A stretch of 64,000 nt of DNA from Bog-473 sp963726005 (GCA_963726005.1 CAVSAT010000006.1:124001-188000); one strand, 5' to 3'; shown: positions 52,825 to 62,517, numbered from the stretch's first letter. Notes: a model not told the origin generated them from the letters alone. A program made the numbers and translations.

Positions 52825-53786
52825 GACGGGGTCTCCGCGGGATTGCTCAATCCACCCACAAGGCCGGCGGCGGCGAGCACGGCTACCGCGACCGCCAGAT
52901 CGATCGCCACGGCCACGGCCATGGAGACATGGCCTAGCACCGCCACCGTCGTCACGACCGCCACTTCGACGGCGATGTACGTCGCACTGGCCGCAGTGCG
53001 GGACCAGCCTGACGCCACCAGGAGGTCGTAGGGATGGGCGCGGTCGCCGCTCAGGAGTGAGCGACCGCCGCGGCGCCTTCGCACGATGGCACAGGCGACC
53101 TCGGCCACGGGGACGACCAGCAGGGCCAGGGCGATCACCCCGGTCGCAGCGGGGGTGCCGACGCCCCAGGCGTAGGCAAGGAGCACGGTCATGGACGCCC
53201 CGATCAGGTAAGAGCCACCATCACCGAGATAGATGCGGGCAGGGGGCCGGTTGTACCAGACGAACGCGACCAGGGCAGCGGTGAGCGATGCCGCCATCAG
53301 GCGAGCGGGACCAGGCGTGAGGACCGCGAAGCCAACTGCAGCCGCCGCCCCGACGCCGCCGGCCAGCATGTCGAGGCCGTCGAGCAAATTGAAGCCGTTG
53401 ATCAGGACGATGCTGGCCGCCATGACGAGTGGTACGCCGATCCAACCCGGTAGGTGGACCGGTTGGGTGGCAGCGACGAGAGCTCCCACGCCCAGCTGGG
53501 CGCCGAGCCGTAGCGGAGCGGGAAGGTCGAACCGGTCGTCACCGACCCCGACCGCCAGAGCGGCAGCGAGCGGGATCAGCACGATCGGCCGACCGACGCA
53601 CACGCCGACGGCCACGCCGGAAAATACGGCAACGCCACCGAGGTACGGCACTGGTGTCTCTTGGGTCTTCAGCGCCCCGGGTCGGTCCAAGATGTCCCAG
53701 CGACGGGCGACCACGATGCACAGCGGAACCAACGCTGCAGTGACGACGAGGGCGGCCGTGGCGACGATGAGGACCTCCACCGTCAC
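52821..53786 (-). CDS. Polyprenyl-phosphate phosphoglycosyl transferase (WecA/MraY family)
   Basis: Integral membrane enzyme that starts a glycan on undecaprenyl phosphate. Seen: about ten hydrophobic segments, KTQETPVPYLGGVAVFSGVAV, the paired-Asp block AVGVGDDRFDLPAPLRLGAQL, NGFNLLDGLDMLAGGVG, RIYLGDGGSYLIG with the conserved Asp, and the His motif GDRAHPYDLLVASGW. 321 residues from GTG 53786, which overlaps the acetyltransferase stop by 4 bases; the longer open frame upstream is not conserved. As the only visible initiator, it probably defines the reducing-end sugar. Confidence 0.92.
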   Translation of the reverse strand: MTVEVLIVATAALVVTAALVPLCIVVARRWDILDRPGALKTQETPVPYLGGVAVFSGVAVGVCVGRPIVLIPLAAALAVGVGDDRFDLPAPLRLGAQLGVGALVAATQPVHLPGWIGVPLVMAASIVLINGFNLLDGLDMLAGGVGAAAAVGFAVLTPGPARLMAASLTAALVAFVWYNRPPARIYLGDGGSYLIGASMTVLLAYAWGVGTPAATGVIALALLVVPVAEVACAIVRRRRGGRSLLSGDRAHPYDLLVASGWSRTAASATYIAVEVAVVTTVAVLGHVSMAVAVAIDLAVAVAVLAAAGLVGGLSNPAETPS

Positions 53787-54397
53787 GACTCTGTGTCGGG
53801 AGTCGGCCACTGCATGACCAGCGACTCGGTTCCCGAATGCAGCTCGAAGCGCTTGATCGTGTGGAAGCCGTTTCGCTGGTACAGCGCGACCGCGGTCGCG
53901 TTGTCCGCTGCGACGACTACGTGTGCCGCCCGCTGCTGCCTCCCCCGGACCTCGTTGAGGAAGCCCTCTACCAAGAGCGTTCCCGCTCCCCGTCCGCGCG
54001 CCGTCGGATCGACCGCCACGGCGAGCAGCTCCGTACCCTCGCCCGCGCCGCCCGTTCCATGGCGAAGGGTCTCGATGACCCGACGCCACGATCGGAGAAG
54101 CCGGCCGCTGGACGCAAACGCGGCGGCCACACCGTCACGCCAAACGAACGACCGGTAGAGCGCGGATACATCGGTGGAACCTGCAAGGAATCCGGCCATT
54201 GTCCCGTCGTTCTCGAGGACGAGCAGGAAACAGCCCGGGGTCCGGGCGACCCTCCGGTACAGCCTCCGCAGGAACCGCGGACCCAGGAACGTCAAGAAAC
54301 CTTCGCTGATCTGTCCGGCGTGGAGGGCGGCGGCTCCGGCAGCGTCACCATCAGTTCCGGTGCGAAGCACCATGCCGTTCCACGTGCTCGAATCCAT
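53783..54397 (-). CDS. GNAT family N-acetyltransferase
   Basis: Acetyl-CoA-dependent acetyltransferase, about 204 residues from ATG 54397. Seen: ISEGFLTFLGPRFLRRLYRRVAR, FLLVLENDGTMAGFLAGSTD, the CoA-binding LLAVAVDPTARGRGAGTLLVEGFLNEVR, and DNATAVALYQRNGFHTI. It lies directly ahead of the initiator and sugar aminotransferase genes, so it could acetylate an amino sugar, in place of the usual PglD hexapeptide enzyme, but a protein N-terminal or small-molecule target is equally compatible. ATG 54373 is an alternative start. Confidence 0.85.
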   Translation of the reverse strand: MDSSTWNGMVLRTGTDGDAAGAAALHAGQISEGFLTFLGPRFLRRLYRRVARTPGCFLLVLENDGTMAGFLAGSTDVSALYRSFVWRDGVAAAFASSGRLLRSWRRVIETLRHGTGGAGEGTELLAVAVDPTARGRGAGTLLVEGFLNEVRGRQQRAAHVVVAADNATAVALYQRNGFHTIKRFELHSGTESLVMQWPTPDTES

Positions 54398-54632
54398 CGG
54401 CCTCGCCGTCGCCTCCGAACGCCTCCGAACGCCTGCGGTGGCAGGCCATCTCGTCACAAATGGTGATGCGACTGCGATGATCAGATGGTAGTTCGCCGGG
54501 CGTCTCATGGCCCTCGGCCTGAGCCCCGGCCCATCCCGCTGGCAGGCCGGAGGCAGGGGGCGCTACCATCCACTCCCTGTCGGGAGAAAGACCCCGCGGG
54601 GGAGTGCTGTTCGAACCTTGGAGGTGGGTAAC

Positions 54633-54947
54633 GTGTCGAATTCCGCCAGATGGGTCATTTGCACGGTGTGTGCCGTTTTGGGCGTCATTGCGCTGATATA
54701 TGCGGTGATCTACCTTGCCGTGCCGATCCATTCGCTCCCGGGGTTCGTCCCGGGCAAACATGCCGCTAACGGGCACTACCACAAGCGAGCTGCCCTGACG
54801 GGTGTCATCGGCATCGTGCTGTTGGCCATCGCCATTTTCGTCGGGTTGGGAGCGCGGAGCTCGGCGGCCGCGGGAACCGGATCGTCTCCTGGACCCGTGA
54901 GCCCGGCCCCCGATGCAGGGGCCGACCGGGGCGCTGGCGCATCCTGA
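54633..54947 (+). CDS. Small two-transmembrane protein
   Basis: 104 residues. Seen: two hydrophobic segments (WVICTVCAVLGVIALIYAVIYLAV, and AALTGVIGIVLLAIAIFVGLG) joined by a loop with PIHSLPGFVPGKHAANGHYHKR, and an Ala/Pro/Gly-rich C-terminal tail. GTG 54633 with GGAGGTG at good spacing decides the start. Small proteins with a SLPxFxPG loop are common in actinobacteria, but I cannot assign a function. It lies divergent from the acetyltransferase operon. Confidence 0.7.
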   Translation: MSNSARWVICTVCAVLGVIALIYAVIYLAVPIHSLPGFVPGKHAANGHYHKRAALTGVIGIVLLAIAIFVGLGARSSAAAGTGSSPGPVSPAPDAGADRGAGAS

Positions 54948-55036
54948 GGCGGGCACTCGGCAGGACGGTTCAGAGGCGTCGTCCCGGCGATCGGTTGTCA
55001 GCTCGCAAAGAACCCGTCTCGTGACGACGGGCAGCC

Positions 55037-56494
55037 TCAAGCCCTGACGGGCGTCGCCTCGACGATGAACTGATAGCCGAACATCGTCGGCCATACATTC
55101 GACAGGAGCCGATCCGTCAGCCGGAGAGTCCGGGCCTTGTTGCTCTCGATACCCAGCGCGTCCAGGGGAAGACCCACCGGCTCAATCCGCTGGATGGCGA
55201 AGTCCCGGCGTTCGATCAGCTTGACCAGACTGCGGCGGGTGAAGAACCTCACGTGAGTTGCATCCAGGATGCCCCGCTGGTCGTAATCGAACATCCCGAG
55301 GGTCGCCCGGAACCTCGGGTACCAGTGGGCCATGTTCGGGACGCAGAAGATAGCGGTCCCGCTCGGCGACAAGGCTTCCCTGGCCTGAGTGATCAGGGTT
55401 CCGGGACTGAGGACATGTTCGAGCACATCAGCCAACAGAACAATGTCGAAGCCTGACCCGACTTCCGATGGGATTCCCTCGTTCAGATCGGCCCTGATGA
55501 AGTAATCAGTTCGCTCTCTGACCCCGTCGATCTCGTTCACGTCGACGCCGACTACTTGGTGCCCCAAGCCTCGTAACCGCTCAGCAAGCATCCCGCTCGA
55601 ACAGCCAAGGTCCAGGATTCGGCTCTGCGGTCGGTGCTGCAAGAGCTTCGTGATCCTGCCGTGCGAGCTGTCTTCGCTCGGCTTGAGCTGGTACTCCTCG
55701 ACGAGCGCGATTCGGCTTCCGTCCCCGAACCCGGCCTTTTGCAGCCGGTAAGTGATCACGTCCTTTGTGACGTCAGCCGCATATCCCAGGCCATCGACGT
55801 AACAGATCTCGTCGCCGTAGTAGGTGGGGATGGGCACCTCGGCGATACGCATGCCGGCATCATGCAGTTGGATGATTATTTGAGTGTCGAAGTTGAATCC
55901 GTCCGTGTTCTTCTCGAACGGAAGTTGTTTGAGCGCGCTCACCGAGTAGGCGCGATATCCCGAGTGGAATTCGGACAGGTTGGTTCCGAGCGCGGCATTT
56001 TCGAACCGGGAAAGTATGCGGTTCCCTACGAACTTGTAGAGCGGCATACCCCCATTCCGGGCCGCGCCCTTGATCATGGTACGAGAGCCGAAAACAGCGT
56101 CGGCCTCGTCGTTCAACAGCGGGGCGAGGATCTCCGGGAGTGACTCTGGCGCATATTGGCCATCGCCGTGCAGCATGACCACGATGTCAAGCCCGTGCTC
56201 GATGGCGAGCTTGTACCCGGCTTTCTGGTTGCCGCCGTAGCCGAGATTCGTGGGTTGCCTGATCAAGGTGATCGGCAAGTCGGACTGCTGTTGGTAGCCG
56301 AGGCCTACCAGATAGGTCGAGTCCTGGCTGTGATCGTCACTTACGATCACCTCTTCGATGTCAGCTCTCAGTTCGGCCGGGATACGGTCGAGCACCTTCG
56401 CGAGCGTCGATGCTGCGTTGTACGCGACGACCAGCACCCCGACTCTCTTCTTCTCGACGGATGCGTCTTGGGCCACCTTCACGCCATCCACCAT
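55037..56494 (-). CDS. DPM1-like GT2 fused to a SAM methyltransferase
   Basis: 485 residues in two parts. Residues 15-265 are a GT2 enzyme of the polyprenyl-phosphate sugar synthase type: RVGVLVVAYNAASTLAKVLDRIP, EVIVSDDHSQDSTYLVGL, NLGYGGNQKAGYKLAIEHGLDIVVMLHGDGQYAPESLP with the catalytic DGQ, and FGSRTMIKGAARNGGMPLYKFVGNRILS. Residues 275-485 form a class-I methyltransferase: RILDLGCSSGMLAERLRGLGHQVVGVDVNE, FDIVLLADVLEHVLSPGTLI, HVRFFTRRSLVKLIE. It could make a polyprenyl-phosphate-linked sugar for GT-C enzymes and methylate a related product. Confidence 0.9.
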   Translation of the reverse strand: MVDGVKVAQDASVEKKRVGVLVVAYNAASTLAKVLDRIPAELRADIEEVIVSDDHSQDSTYLVGLGYQQQSDLPITLIRQPTNLGYGGNQKAGYKLAIEHGLDIVVMLHGDGQYAPESLPEILAPLLNDEADAVFGSRTMIKGAARNGGMPLYKFVGNRILSRFENAALGTNLSEFHSGYRAYSVSALKQLPFEKNTDGFNFDTQIIIQLHDAGMRIAEVPIPTYYGDEICYVDGLGYAADVTKDVITYRLQKAGFGDGSRIALVEEYQLKPSEDSSHGRITKLLQHRPQSRILDLGCSSGMLAERLRGLGHQVVGVDVNEIDGVRERTDYFIRADLNEGIPSEVGSGFDIVLLADVLEHVLSPGTLITQAREALSPSGTAIFCVPNMAHWYPRFRATLGMFDYDQRGILDATHVRFFTRRSLVKLIERRDFAIQRIEPVGLPLDALGIESNKARTLRLTDRLLSNVWPTMFGYQFIVEATPVRA

Positions 56495-56615
56495 CCGGAA
56501 CCCTCCAAACTCAGCCGCCCCCGCCGAGCATATCCAGTGGCGGGGCGACGCGAAAACGGGGGCGTCGATTCTCGCCCGCCGCCCCTTGATGGCCGATGGA
56601 GCCGCAGGAGGAGCT

Positions 56616-58880
56616 TCACTCTTTCGCCCATTCCGGACGGCGACCTCGACTGACCCGTGAGATCAACCGTCGCCCGGCACCGCTCCAACCCGCTGTTGCC
56701 GGCATCGCAGATCTCCGGAGGGCAAGTAGCCCTATGTCGACCCTGGAGGAACCCCAGTCCCGCACTACCTCTTGTCGGAAGAGCTCTAGTCCGAGGGCCG
56801 CACACTCGAGAACAACATCGTGAATAGTGCCGTGACGGGCGGGGTTCTCGACCTCGACACCGAGATTGAGATTCCAAAGGTCGTCGCTGCCGCGCACGAG
56901 ATCTATGGTGAGCACGACGAGGCCGCCCGGCCGGGTGCGGGCCGAAATGTCGCCGAGGAGCGATCGGCGTGCCGCAGCAGTGACGTGTTCGATCACGCTG
57001 ATCGAGTAGATACCGTCGGAAGGCGGTCGACGAGGGAGCTCGTCAAGTGTGCAGTTCCACGATCGGTTGGCGAGACCAACGGACCCGTAGTCCAGGAAGT
57101 CCCATTCGTTCCAATCCGGTTGTGGTGGCCAGCTCCGAATCGTCGGGGACGGATCTACGGTGTCGACGACATAGCCACGGCTGGTGAGGAACGGTGCCAA
57201 CGGGGTGACACCCGCTCCGACGTCGATAAGACGGCTTCCAGGCGGGAGGATCTCGGTGATCAGTTCGGCCACGACGGGGTACTCCCACAATCGAGGTGCG
57301 TGATCGGGATAAAACCGCGTTGTGTGAAGAGCATGCAGGCGTAAGGTGATCAGCGAGAGCGGATCCGGATGGCGCAGAATCAACGGATCCAACGTGGCTG
57401 CCACGAAGTCACGCGGGTGCTTGTCCTCGGGTGGCCTGAGGACAACGAAGGTCGAGAGATCGGCGTCGACCCGGACCGGATAGATCTCTGCATCGGGAGC
57501 GACGCGCCGTAGGGCGCCCGAGAGCGGTTGGCGGGAATCGTCGCCCGGGTCGGTGGTGTTGCCCGCTGGGGCTTCGTAGCTGCGGATCACCAGGGCCTGG
57601 CCCGTCGAACGCCACAAAAGATCCACCAGACGGTCGAATCTGGATGCATCCGTGGGGTGGGTCAGTTCATCGACACAGACAACGAGGTCAGCCTGGAAGA
57701 GTTGTTCGGCGAGGGTCTGCCGTACATCATCTGACGGCGCAATTGTCGTGTACCGCTGGATCGTCGGATTCCGACCGACTCCGCTGTTCGCGCCGACGTC
57801 GAGGACCGAGGAAGGCTCGAGTGCGTTGATGAGGACGTCTACGATCCTCATCAGCTCGTGGTCCTGTTCCGGCGCTGAGTGTGACAGCCATTCTCGGTAA
57901 GAGGATTCAGGAGCAGCCTTCGTCCAAACCTTGCGGATCGCAGTGTTGGCCACGTCGATCTGCCGGTCGATCGAGGGTGCTCCAGTCGCTCGGATCTGAC
58001 CAAGGCGGTCCAGCTCCTGGTGGTAGTGGATGACGGCCGGTTCGGGCGGATCTGCTGGGATCCTTGTCGGGTCGTGAATGGGGGTGTTCCATCGCACGTC
58101 GAGAGGGACTGAGGCAACAGTCTCGGCAGTCAGGGCCATCGCCATCGCCACCTGGTCGACGTAGACGGCCCAATGTTCAAGCAGTTCGAGTCGGTCGAGG
58201 AGCCAAGTGGCCCAGTGGGCCCACGCGGTCGCCACTCCGCGGAGGAGTGGACTCGGTACAAGGTAGAGCCCGCCGTTGTAGTTTCCCGACACCGTCTGTT
58301 GGTCAGGTCCCCATGGAAGCGTGACTGCGGGCGGAGCGGACAGTCCCGCCGCTTCGAAGATGCGCACAAGGACCTCCAGAGGAGGGACCGGAGCATCCAC
58401 AAGCTTTCCTGCTACGGCATCGTGCGGGACGTCGATCCGGCGGGGATCTTCGAGCACCACCACGTCGGTGTCGCACAGGACGGTCAATCCGGGGGCATCG
58501 TCTTCAGCCAGTCGCAGGGCGCCGGAGATCTTGTTGCAGTGCGGGGAGCGCTCGTCGAATCGATCAATGCCGCGTACGGTGACCCCCTCCGACCGCAGGA
58601 ACTCGAGAACATCGGAGGTCGACGCGCCGACGGAATGGACAACGAGATCGTCGGGAGTGACTCCGGCGACGTCCGAGAGCGCGGCGTACCATCGCAACGC
58701 ATCGAGGTGGAAGCGCGGGTGGTCATCGACGACGCAGCTGAACCGTCCGCGAGGGGGGCCGGATCGCTGTGTCAGCGTCGTCGATGCTGCCGGACTGCGG
58801 TGCGCGGGCACGTCGTCAGGTTCGCCGGGTCGGGATTCGACATGGTGAGGTTGTCGATGCGTGTCGTGTTGCGGCCGCAT
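56616..58880 (-). CDS. GT-A-like domain fused to two methyltransferase-type domains
   Basis: 754 residues. Residues 45-320 look like a GT-A nucleotide-sugar domain: FSCVVDDHPRFHLDALRWY, HCNKISGALRLAE, LTVLCDTDVVVLEDPRRIDV with the DxD metal site, and YNGGLYLVPSPLLRGV. Residues 350-470 resemble a decayed methyltransferase (LEPSSVLDVGANSGVGRNPTI). Residues 530-730 form a clearer methyltransferase: GSRLIDVGAGVTPLAPFLTSRGYVVDTVDPS, GIYSISVIEHVTAAARRSLL, TRPGGLVVLTIDLV. I do not recognise this architecture as a named family. Follows the other GT/methyltransferase fusion in the same orientation. Confidence 0.8.
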   Translation of the reverse strand: MRPQHDTHRQPHHVESRPGEPDDVPAHRSPAASTTLTQRSGPPRGRFSCVVDDHPRFHLDALRWYAALSDVAGVTPDDLVVHSVGASTSDVLEFLRSEGVTVRGIDRFDERSPHCNKISGALRLAEDDAPGLTVLCDTDVVVLEDPRRIDVPHDAVAGKLVDAPVPPLEVLVRIFEAAGLSAPPAVTLPWGPDQQTVSGNYNGGLYLVPSPLLRGVATAWAHWATWLLDRLELLEHWAVYVDQVAMAMALTAETVASVPLDVRWNTPIHDPTRIPADPPEPAVIHYHQELDRLGQIRATGAPSIDRQIDVANTAIRKVWTKAAPESSYREWLSHSAPEQDHELMRIVDVLINALEPSSVLDVGANSGVGRNPTIQRYTTIAPSDDVRQTLAEQLFQADLVVCVDELTHPTDASRFDRLVDLLWRSTGQALVIRSYEAPAGNTTDPGDDSRQPLSGALRRVAPDAEIYPVRVDADLSTFVVLRPPEDKHPRDFVAATLDPLILRHPDPLSLITLRLHALHTTRFYPDHAPRLWEYPVVAELITEILPPGSRLIDVGAGVTPLAPFLTSRGYVVDTVDPSPTIRSWPPQPDWNEWDFLDYGSVGLANRSWNCTLDELPRRPPSDGIYSISVIEHVTAAARRSLLGDISARTRPGGLVVLTIDLVRGSDDLWNLNLGVEVENPARHGTIHDVVLECAALGLELFRQEVVRDWGSSRVDIGLLALRRSAMPATAGWSGAGRRLISRVSRGRRPEWAKE

Positions 58881-58937
58881 TGAGGAGTTCCTCAGGGGCG
58901 AGCGAGTCGGGTTGTCTGATGGCCGCGGCCATGTCTG

Positions 58938-59816
58938 CTACGAACCTTCGTGACTCTTTCGCCGGATGCGATCGCGGTATCCGAGGAGCTTGCTGGCCAG
59001 TTCATCTGAGATCCCCAGGTGCCGCTTCGCCCAGTCGTACGCTCTGAGCATCTGCCGATCGACAAAAATGGGGATGGCGTGCGCCCCGTCGCCCGGTCGC
59101 GGCCGATACTCGGTTGAGCGTACGACGGGGTCCACCTCGATGCTGAAGTAATAGAGCGCCAAGGACCGTCTCGCAGTCCCCTCGGGACAGCGCATCGGTT
59201 CCGGGTGGCCATGGAACGACGTGGCATCGGTCGTGAAGATCAGGACTCGATTGGCAATGGGGCTGACCTTTTCGACGCACCTTTTCATATCGGTGCTCCA
59301 CAGCTCGAGGTCTCCGCCGTATTCGGGTTCCCAATCCTCATTGAGGTAGAGGATGAGGTTGGCTCGACGCTGCCAGTTGCGGTTGTGAGGATGGACGGTG
59401 AAATCGGCATGCATGTTCAAGAACCCACCTCTTGTCGACGTGTGGAGACCCCCGCCCTCCAAGGAGTGGTCTGGGATCAGCTCGTCCACCCCGAGGAGCG
59501 TGCCGATGAACTGCACGAAGCGGGGTGAATTGAGCTCCTCGAGAATGCGCTGCAGGGTCGGTCCCCACGTCGTGGGATCGGTATTGCTGAACTTGCGTTC
59601 ATTGATGTGTAGGTAGTTGTTCCACCGTTCGGGGTCGAGGGGTGGGAACTCGGCGATGGCTGCCTCAGCAGCCTCCGGCTCGAGGAAGTCGTCGATCACG
59701 ATGTGTGGGTACGGGTCGGCTGACTGATATTCGACGTGGAGGCGCTCGACCTCTCGCTCTAGGCGATCGATGTCAAGGACGGGTAAGGGCGTTTCGGTCT
59801 CGCTCTGGAGCTTCAT
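58938..59816 (-). CDS. 2OG-Fe(II) oxygenase (prolyl-hydroxylase type)
   Basis: Iron/2-oxoglutarate-dependent oxygenase, 292 residues from ATG 59816, preceded by a non-conserved open stretch. Seen: the Fe(II) motif His136-x-Asp138 in FLNMHADFT, NLILYLNEDWEPEYGGDLELW, distal His near 202-204 in SFHGHPEPM, the 2OG-binding Arg217 in ARRSLALYYFS, and RVLIFTTDATSFHGHP. The family hydroxylates proteins or small molecules; in glycan loci related enzymes modify sugars. It lies 57 bases beyond the GT/double-methyltransferase fusion, same strand. Confidence 0.87.
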   Translation of the reverse strand: MKLQSETETPLPVLDIDRLEREVERLHVEYQSADPYPHIVIDDFLEPEAAEAAIAEFPPLDPERWNNYLHINERKFSNTDPTTWGPTLQRILEELNSPRFVQFIGTLLGVDELIPDHSLEGGGLHTSTRGGFLNMHADFTVHPHNRNWQRRANLILYLNEDWEPEYGGDLELWSTDMKRCVEKVSPIANRVLIFTTDATSFHGHPEPMRCPEGTARRSLALYYFSIEVDPVVRSTEYRPRPGDGAHAIPIFVDRQMLRAYDWAKRHLGISDELASKLLGYRDRIRRKSHEGS

Positions 59817-60363
59817 CCCTTGGGCGTCCCTGCTCGTCTGCCGACTGGCATCCTGCCTCCCTGGTATCGCCGGTGAGTCCGAATTGCTGTCCCTCGTGAG
59901 CGTGCGCCATTTTGAGTACCACCCATCCGGCGGTCGAGCCCGTCCGGTGTCACGCTCGACAGGGCGCCGCCTCCAGCCAATCCACGGGGTCTCCTGCCCG
60001 GAGCCCAGGTTACTGCCTCGTCGGACTTTTGCCAGGTGGTGCGTGCCCAGTTCCGGTCCAATGGGGAGTGGATGCGCAATACGGGCCTCCGGGAGCTTGA
60101 GCCAAGAATTGTGAAGGATTTGAGGGTAGCCGCCCGAGGCGCAGCCGTCCCCGAGAAGCGTTCCACACACCAAGATGGACGGGTCCAGGGTGGGCCCCAA
60201 CCGCAACCCCAGCCGCCGTAGTGGGCATCGAGGCGCTTCGCATGCTGCGCAATCCGGGTTTCGAAAGGTCGGTCTGCCCGTTGGGCGCCTCGCCCTCGAA
60301 ACGCCTGCCTCGCCGGGTTAGGCGCGCTCGGCGAGTCGGGCTCTCTGATGCAAGCGGTGCACG
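59817..60363. other. Intergenic region, no gene recognised
   Basis: About 545 bases between the oxygenase start and the stop of the next minus-strand gene. Several open frames cross it, but none has family motifs or a plausible start and they disagree with each other. It should contain the promoter of the 55-59.8 kb minus-strand genes. Confidence 0.4.
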
Positions 60364-62517
60364 TCAGTGAATGAGGCTCAGACACAGCGTTGGTCGAGGC
60401 GTGGGCTCGCTTTTGATCATCAAGGCGTTTGGTTGAGCCCCCGAATGCGAAGTAATGGAGGCGACATGGACGTGCGCATCCGTGAACGTCAACGCTGTCA
60501 GGTCAACCCCGTCCATTTGCACTGCCACGTAGTGTTTCACGGGATCGGTCGTGACGACCACGGTGTGCGTCGTGCCGGTGTTGACGACGAACGATCCCGC
60601 TTCCACCTTTTGGCGTCCGCTGGTGATGGCGAACGTCATGTCAATGAGATGCGGATTTATCGGCACGTCGATTGCCGTGACCGCGTATTTTCCGGTCCTG
60701 AGCACCGGCACCGATTCCCTCGTCAGTGTTCGGGGAACTTTCGCTGTCAGCTGAAACATATGTTGAAAGGGTTGGCCGAGTTCGACGGTGAGCCAGGTCG
60801 TTCGTGAGTATTGCTGACTCGGTACGGTCGAGTAGTTCTCCCCGTTGGATATGTAGAGACCGCTACAGTCTCCGATGACGTGCAGCTGGCCGGCCGGAGC
60901 CCATGGAGGCAGTGAGCTGCTCCGGGCGAGGCGGCCTTGCAACGGATGACCAGTAAGGTCGCTTATTGCCTTTTGCGCGCCCACATAGTTGATGGCCTGG
61001 CTGCTGGTCCACTCTTCATTGGGGACAATTGCCATACCGATGTTGGCCGCAATGCCAAAAAGCGCAAGCACTGTAATGACCGCCACCGCGGCGACGCGCA
61101 TCCGGCGCCGCCGGCCCTCCAGGCGACGAAAGATGTCGGCCAGACCCACAGCGCTCGCCAGGACGAGGAATGGAACGAAGTCGCCGAGATATCTCGGACC
61201 GATGTAGCCCCACAGCATCAACGCAGCTGCCGCACTGCCCACGGCCAGAAGGAGGAGGCGAGTGCGCGCCACCTGCCCGACCGCCCTCGGTCGAAACGCA
61301 GTCACCAGACCCCAGATGCTCAACAGGAAGAGAAGAGGGGTCGACGCTGGAACGCTTGCCGTGCGATACAGCTTGTCGAAGAGTACGCCGCCGAGTGCCT
61401 TTGGCGGGCTCGTGGGCAGTGTGACGAACGGGAACACACGGCTGAGGCTCAGGTTGTCAGGTCGTAGGTAGGTGACGACATTGGTCGGCACGTACTCGGT
61501 TCCTACCTCCGAGTTATGGTTGGCGGCGAGAAATTTCTGCCGATATGCATTGACGTGGGACCAGACCTGCTCAGTGATCCGGACGCCAAACGGGGTGCCG
61601 AACTTGGCGTAGTTGAGCGCGCACGCCAAGACGATCGGGATCAGTCCTGCGGCGAGCACGGGAACGAACCATCGCCGGTTTTCCGGCCCACCAAAACCGA
61701 GTAGGAACCAGACAGCAACGAGACCGGCACCGACGACACATGCCCAACCGGTCGTGACCCGATCGAAATTTGCACACAAGATGAGCAGACCGCAAGCGAG
61801 GACGCGGCCGTATGAGGGTCGCTCCATTACCCCGAGAAGGGCGAAGATGGACGCCACAGTGAGGCATATGCTCCACGCGATGTCCTCGTTGAACACATAG
61901 GGAACAGACGCCAGCAGCATCCAAATCGTGCCGCCCATGATCGTGGCCATCAAGACTCCGTACGCGGTCGCCTCGATTCTGCCCATGGCGCAGTCGCCAC
62001 GAAGGAGGTACCGAACTCGCCAGAGCAAAAGCGACGCAAACAGCCCCGTCAACAGCCACGCCAGGAGCATGGATGAAGGAGTCAGCTTTCCGTCCAAGCT
62101 GTTGGTAACCAGCAATATCGGCATGCGAATGACCGAGGGAAACAAGCCGAAGTACGTGTACGTTCGCCCCTCGTGCACGAATCCTTCGATGCCAAGACTT
62201 CCATTGGGCAGCGACAAGTGGCCGTGGAAAATGGCGCGCGCCTGCAGGTCGAAGAAGTTGCCTTGGAATACCGATCGGCGAAGCGGGTTGGCCGGGCCCC
62301 AGTCCGACCAGAGGATCCAAACGAAAGGGACGGCGGTGACGGCGATAGCGATCAGCGCGGCCCAGGTGAATCTACGTCGAGCGATGTCGTACTCGGACGG
62401 TGGGACGGCGTTATCGATCGTTGCGACGTCGACCCCGGGCACGTCGCTTTCGATCGAATCGTCCAAACTCCCCTCGGGGGGAGCAACTTTTAGCGAGCTG
62501 GCTGCGCCTTCCCCCAC
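60364..62517 (-). CDS. Polytopic GT-C-like membrane protein with extracytoplasmic C-terminal domain
   Basis: 717 residues with about 10-11 hydrophobic segments (first FTWAALIAIAVTAVPFVWILW, last MRVAAVAVITVLALFGIAAN) and a roughly 200-residue exported C-terminal beta-rich domain (LHVIGDCSGLYISNGENY, TWLTVELGQPFQHMFQLTA, THTVVVTTDPVKHYVAVQMDGVDLTAL). The second loop YTYFGLFPSVIRMPILLV and GPRYLGDFVPFLVLAS are typical of ArnT/GT-C-like actinobacterial proteins. It would take a sugar from a lipid carrier and pass it to a surface glycan or protein. Divergent from gtrA. Confidence 0.75.
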   Translation of the reverse strand: MGEGAASSLKVAPPEGSLDDSIESDVPGVDVATIDNAVPPSEYDIARRRFTWAALIAIAVTAVPFVWILWSDWGPANPLRRSVFQGNFFDLQARAIFHGHLSLPNGSLGIEGFVHEGRTYTYFGLFPSVIRMPILLVTNSLDGKLTPSSMLLAWLLTGLFASLLLWRVRYLLRGDCAMGRIEATAYGVLMATIMGGTIWMLLASVPYVFNEDIAWSICLTVASIFALLGVMERPSYGRVLACGLLILCANFDRVTTGWACVVGAGLVAVWFLLGFGGPENRRWFVPVLAAGLIPIVLACALNYAKFGTPFGVRITEQVWSHVNAYRQKFLAANHNSEVGTEYVPTNVVTYLRPDNLSLSRVFPFVTLPTSPPKALGGVLFDKLYRTASVPASTPLLFLLSIWGLVTAFRPRAVGQVARTRLLLLAVGSAAAALMLWGYIGPRYLGDFVPFLVLASAVGLADIFRRLEGRRRRMRVAAVAVITVLALFGIAANIGMAIVPNEEWTSSQAINYVGAQKAISDLTGHPLQGRLARSSSLPPWAPAGQLHVIGDCSGLYISNGENYSTVPSQQYSRTTWLTVELGQPFQHMFQLTAKVPRTLTRESVPVLRTGKYAVTAIDVPINPHLIDMTFAITSGRQKVEAGSFVVNTGTTHTVVVTTDPVKHYVAVQMDGVDLTALTFTDAHVHVASITSHSGAQPNALMIKSEPTPRPTLCLSLIH

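Noticed and set aside
53787..54089. Upstream extension of the phosphoglycosyl transferase
   Set aside because: Overlaps the acetyltransferase gene on the same strand, is Arg/Gly-rich and non-conserved; GTG 53786 with a 4-base overlap is the better start.
59817..60206. Long N-terminal extension of the 2OG oxygenase, including a GTLLGDG string like a LAGLIDADG endonuclease motif
   Set aside because: The motif occurs once, without the second helix or any family context, and the extension lacks conservation signals; ATG 59816 gives a normal-length oxygenase.
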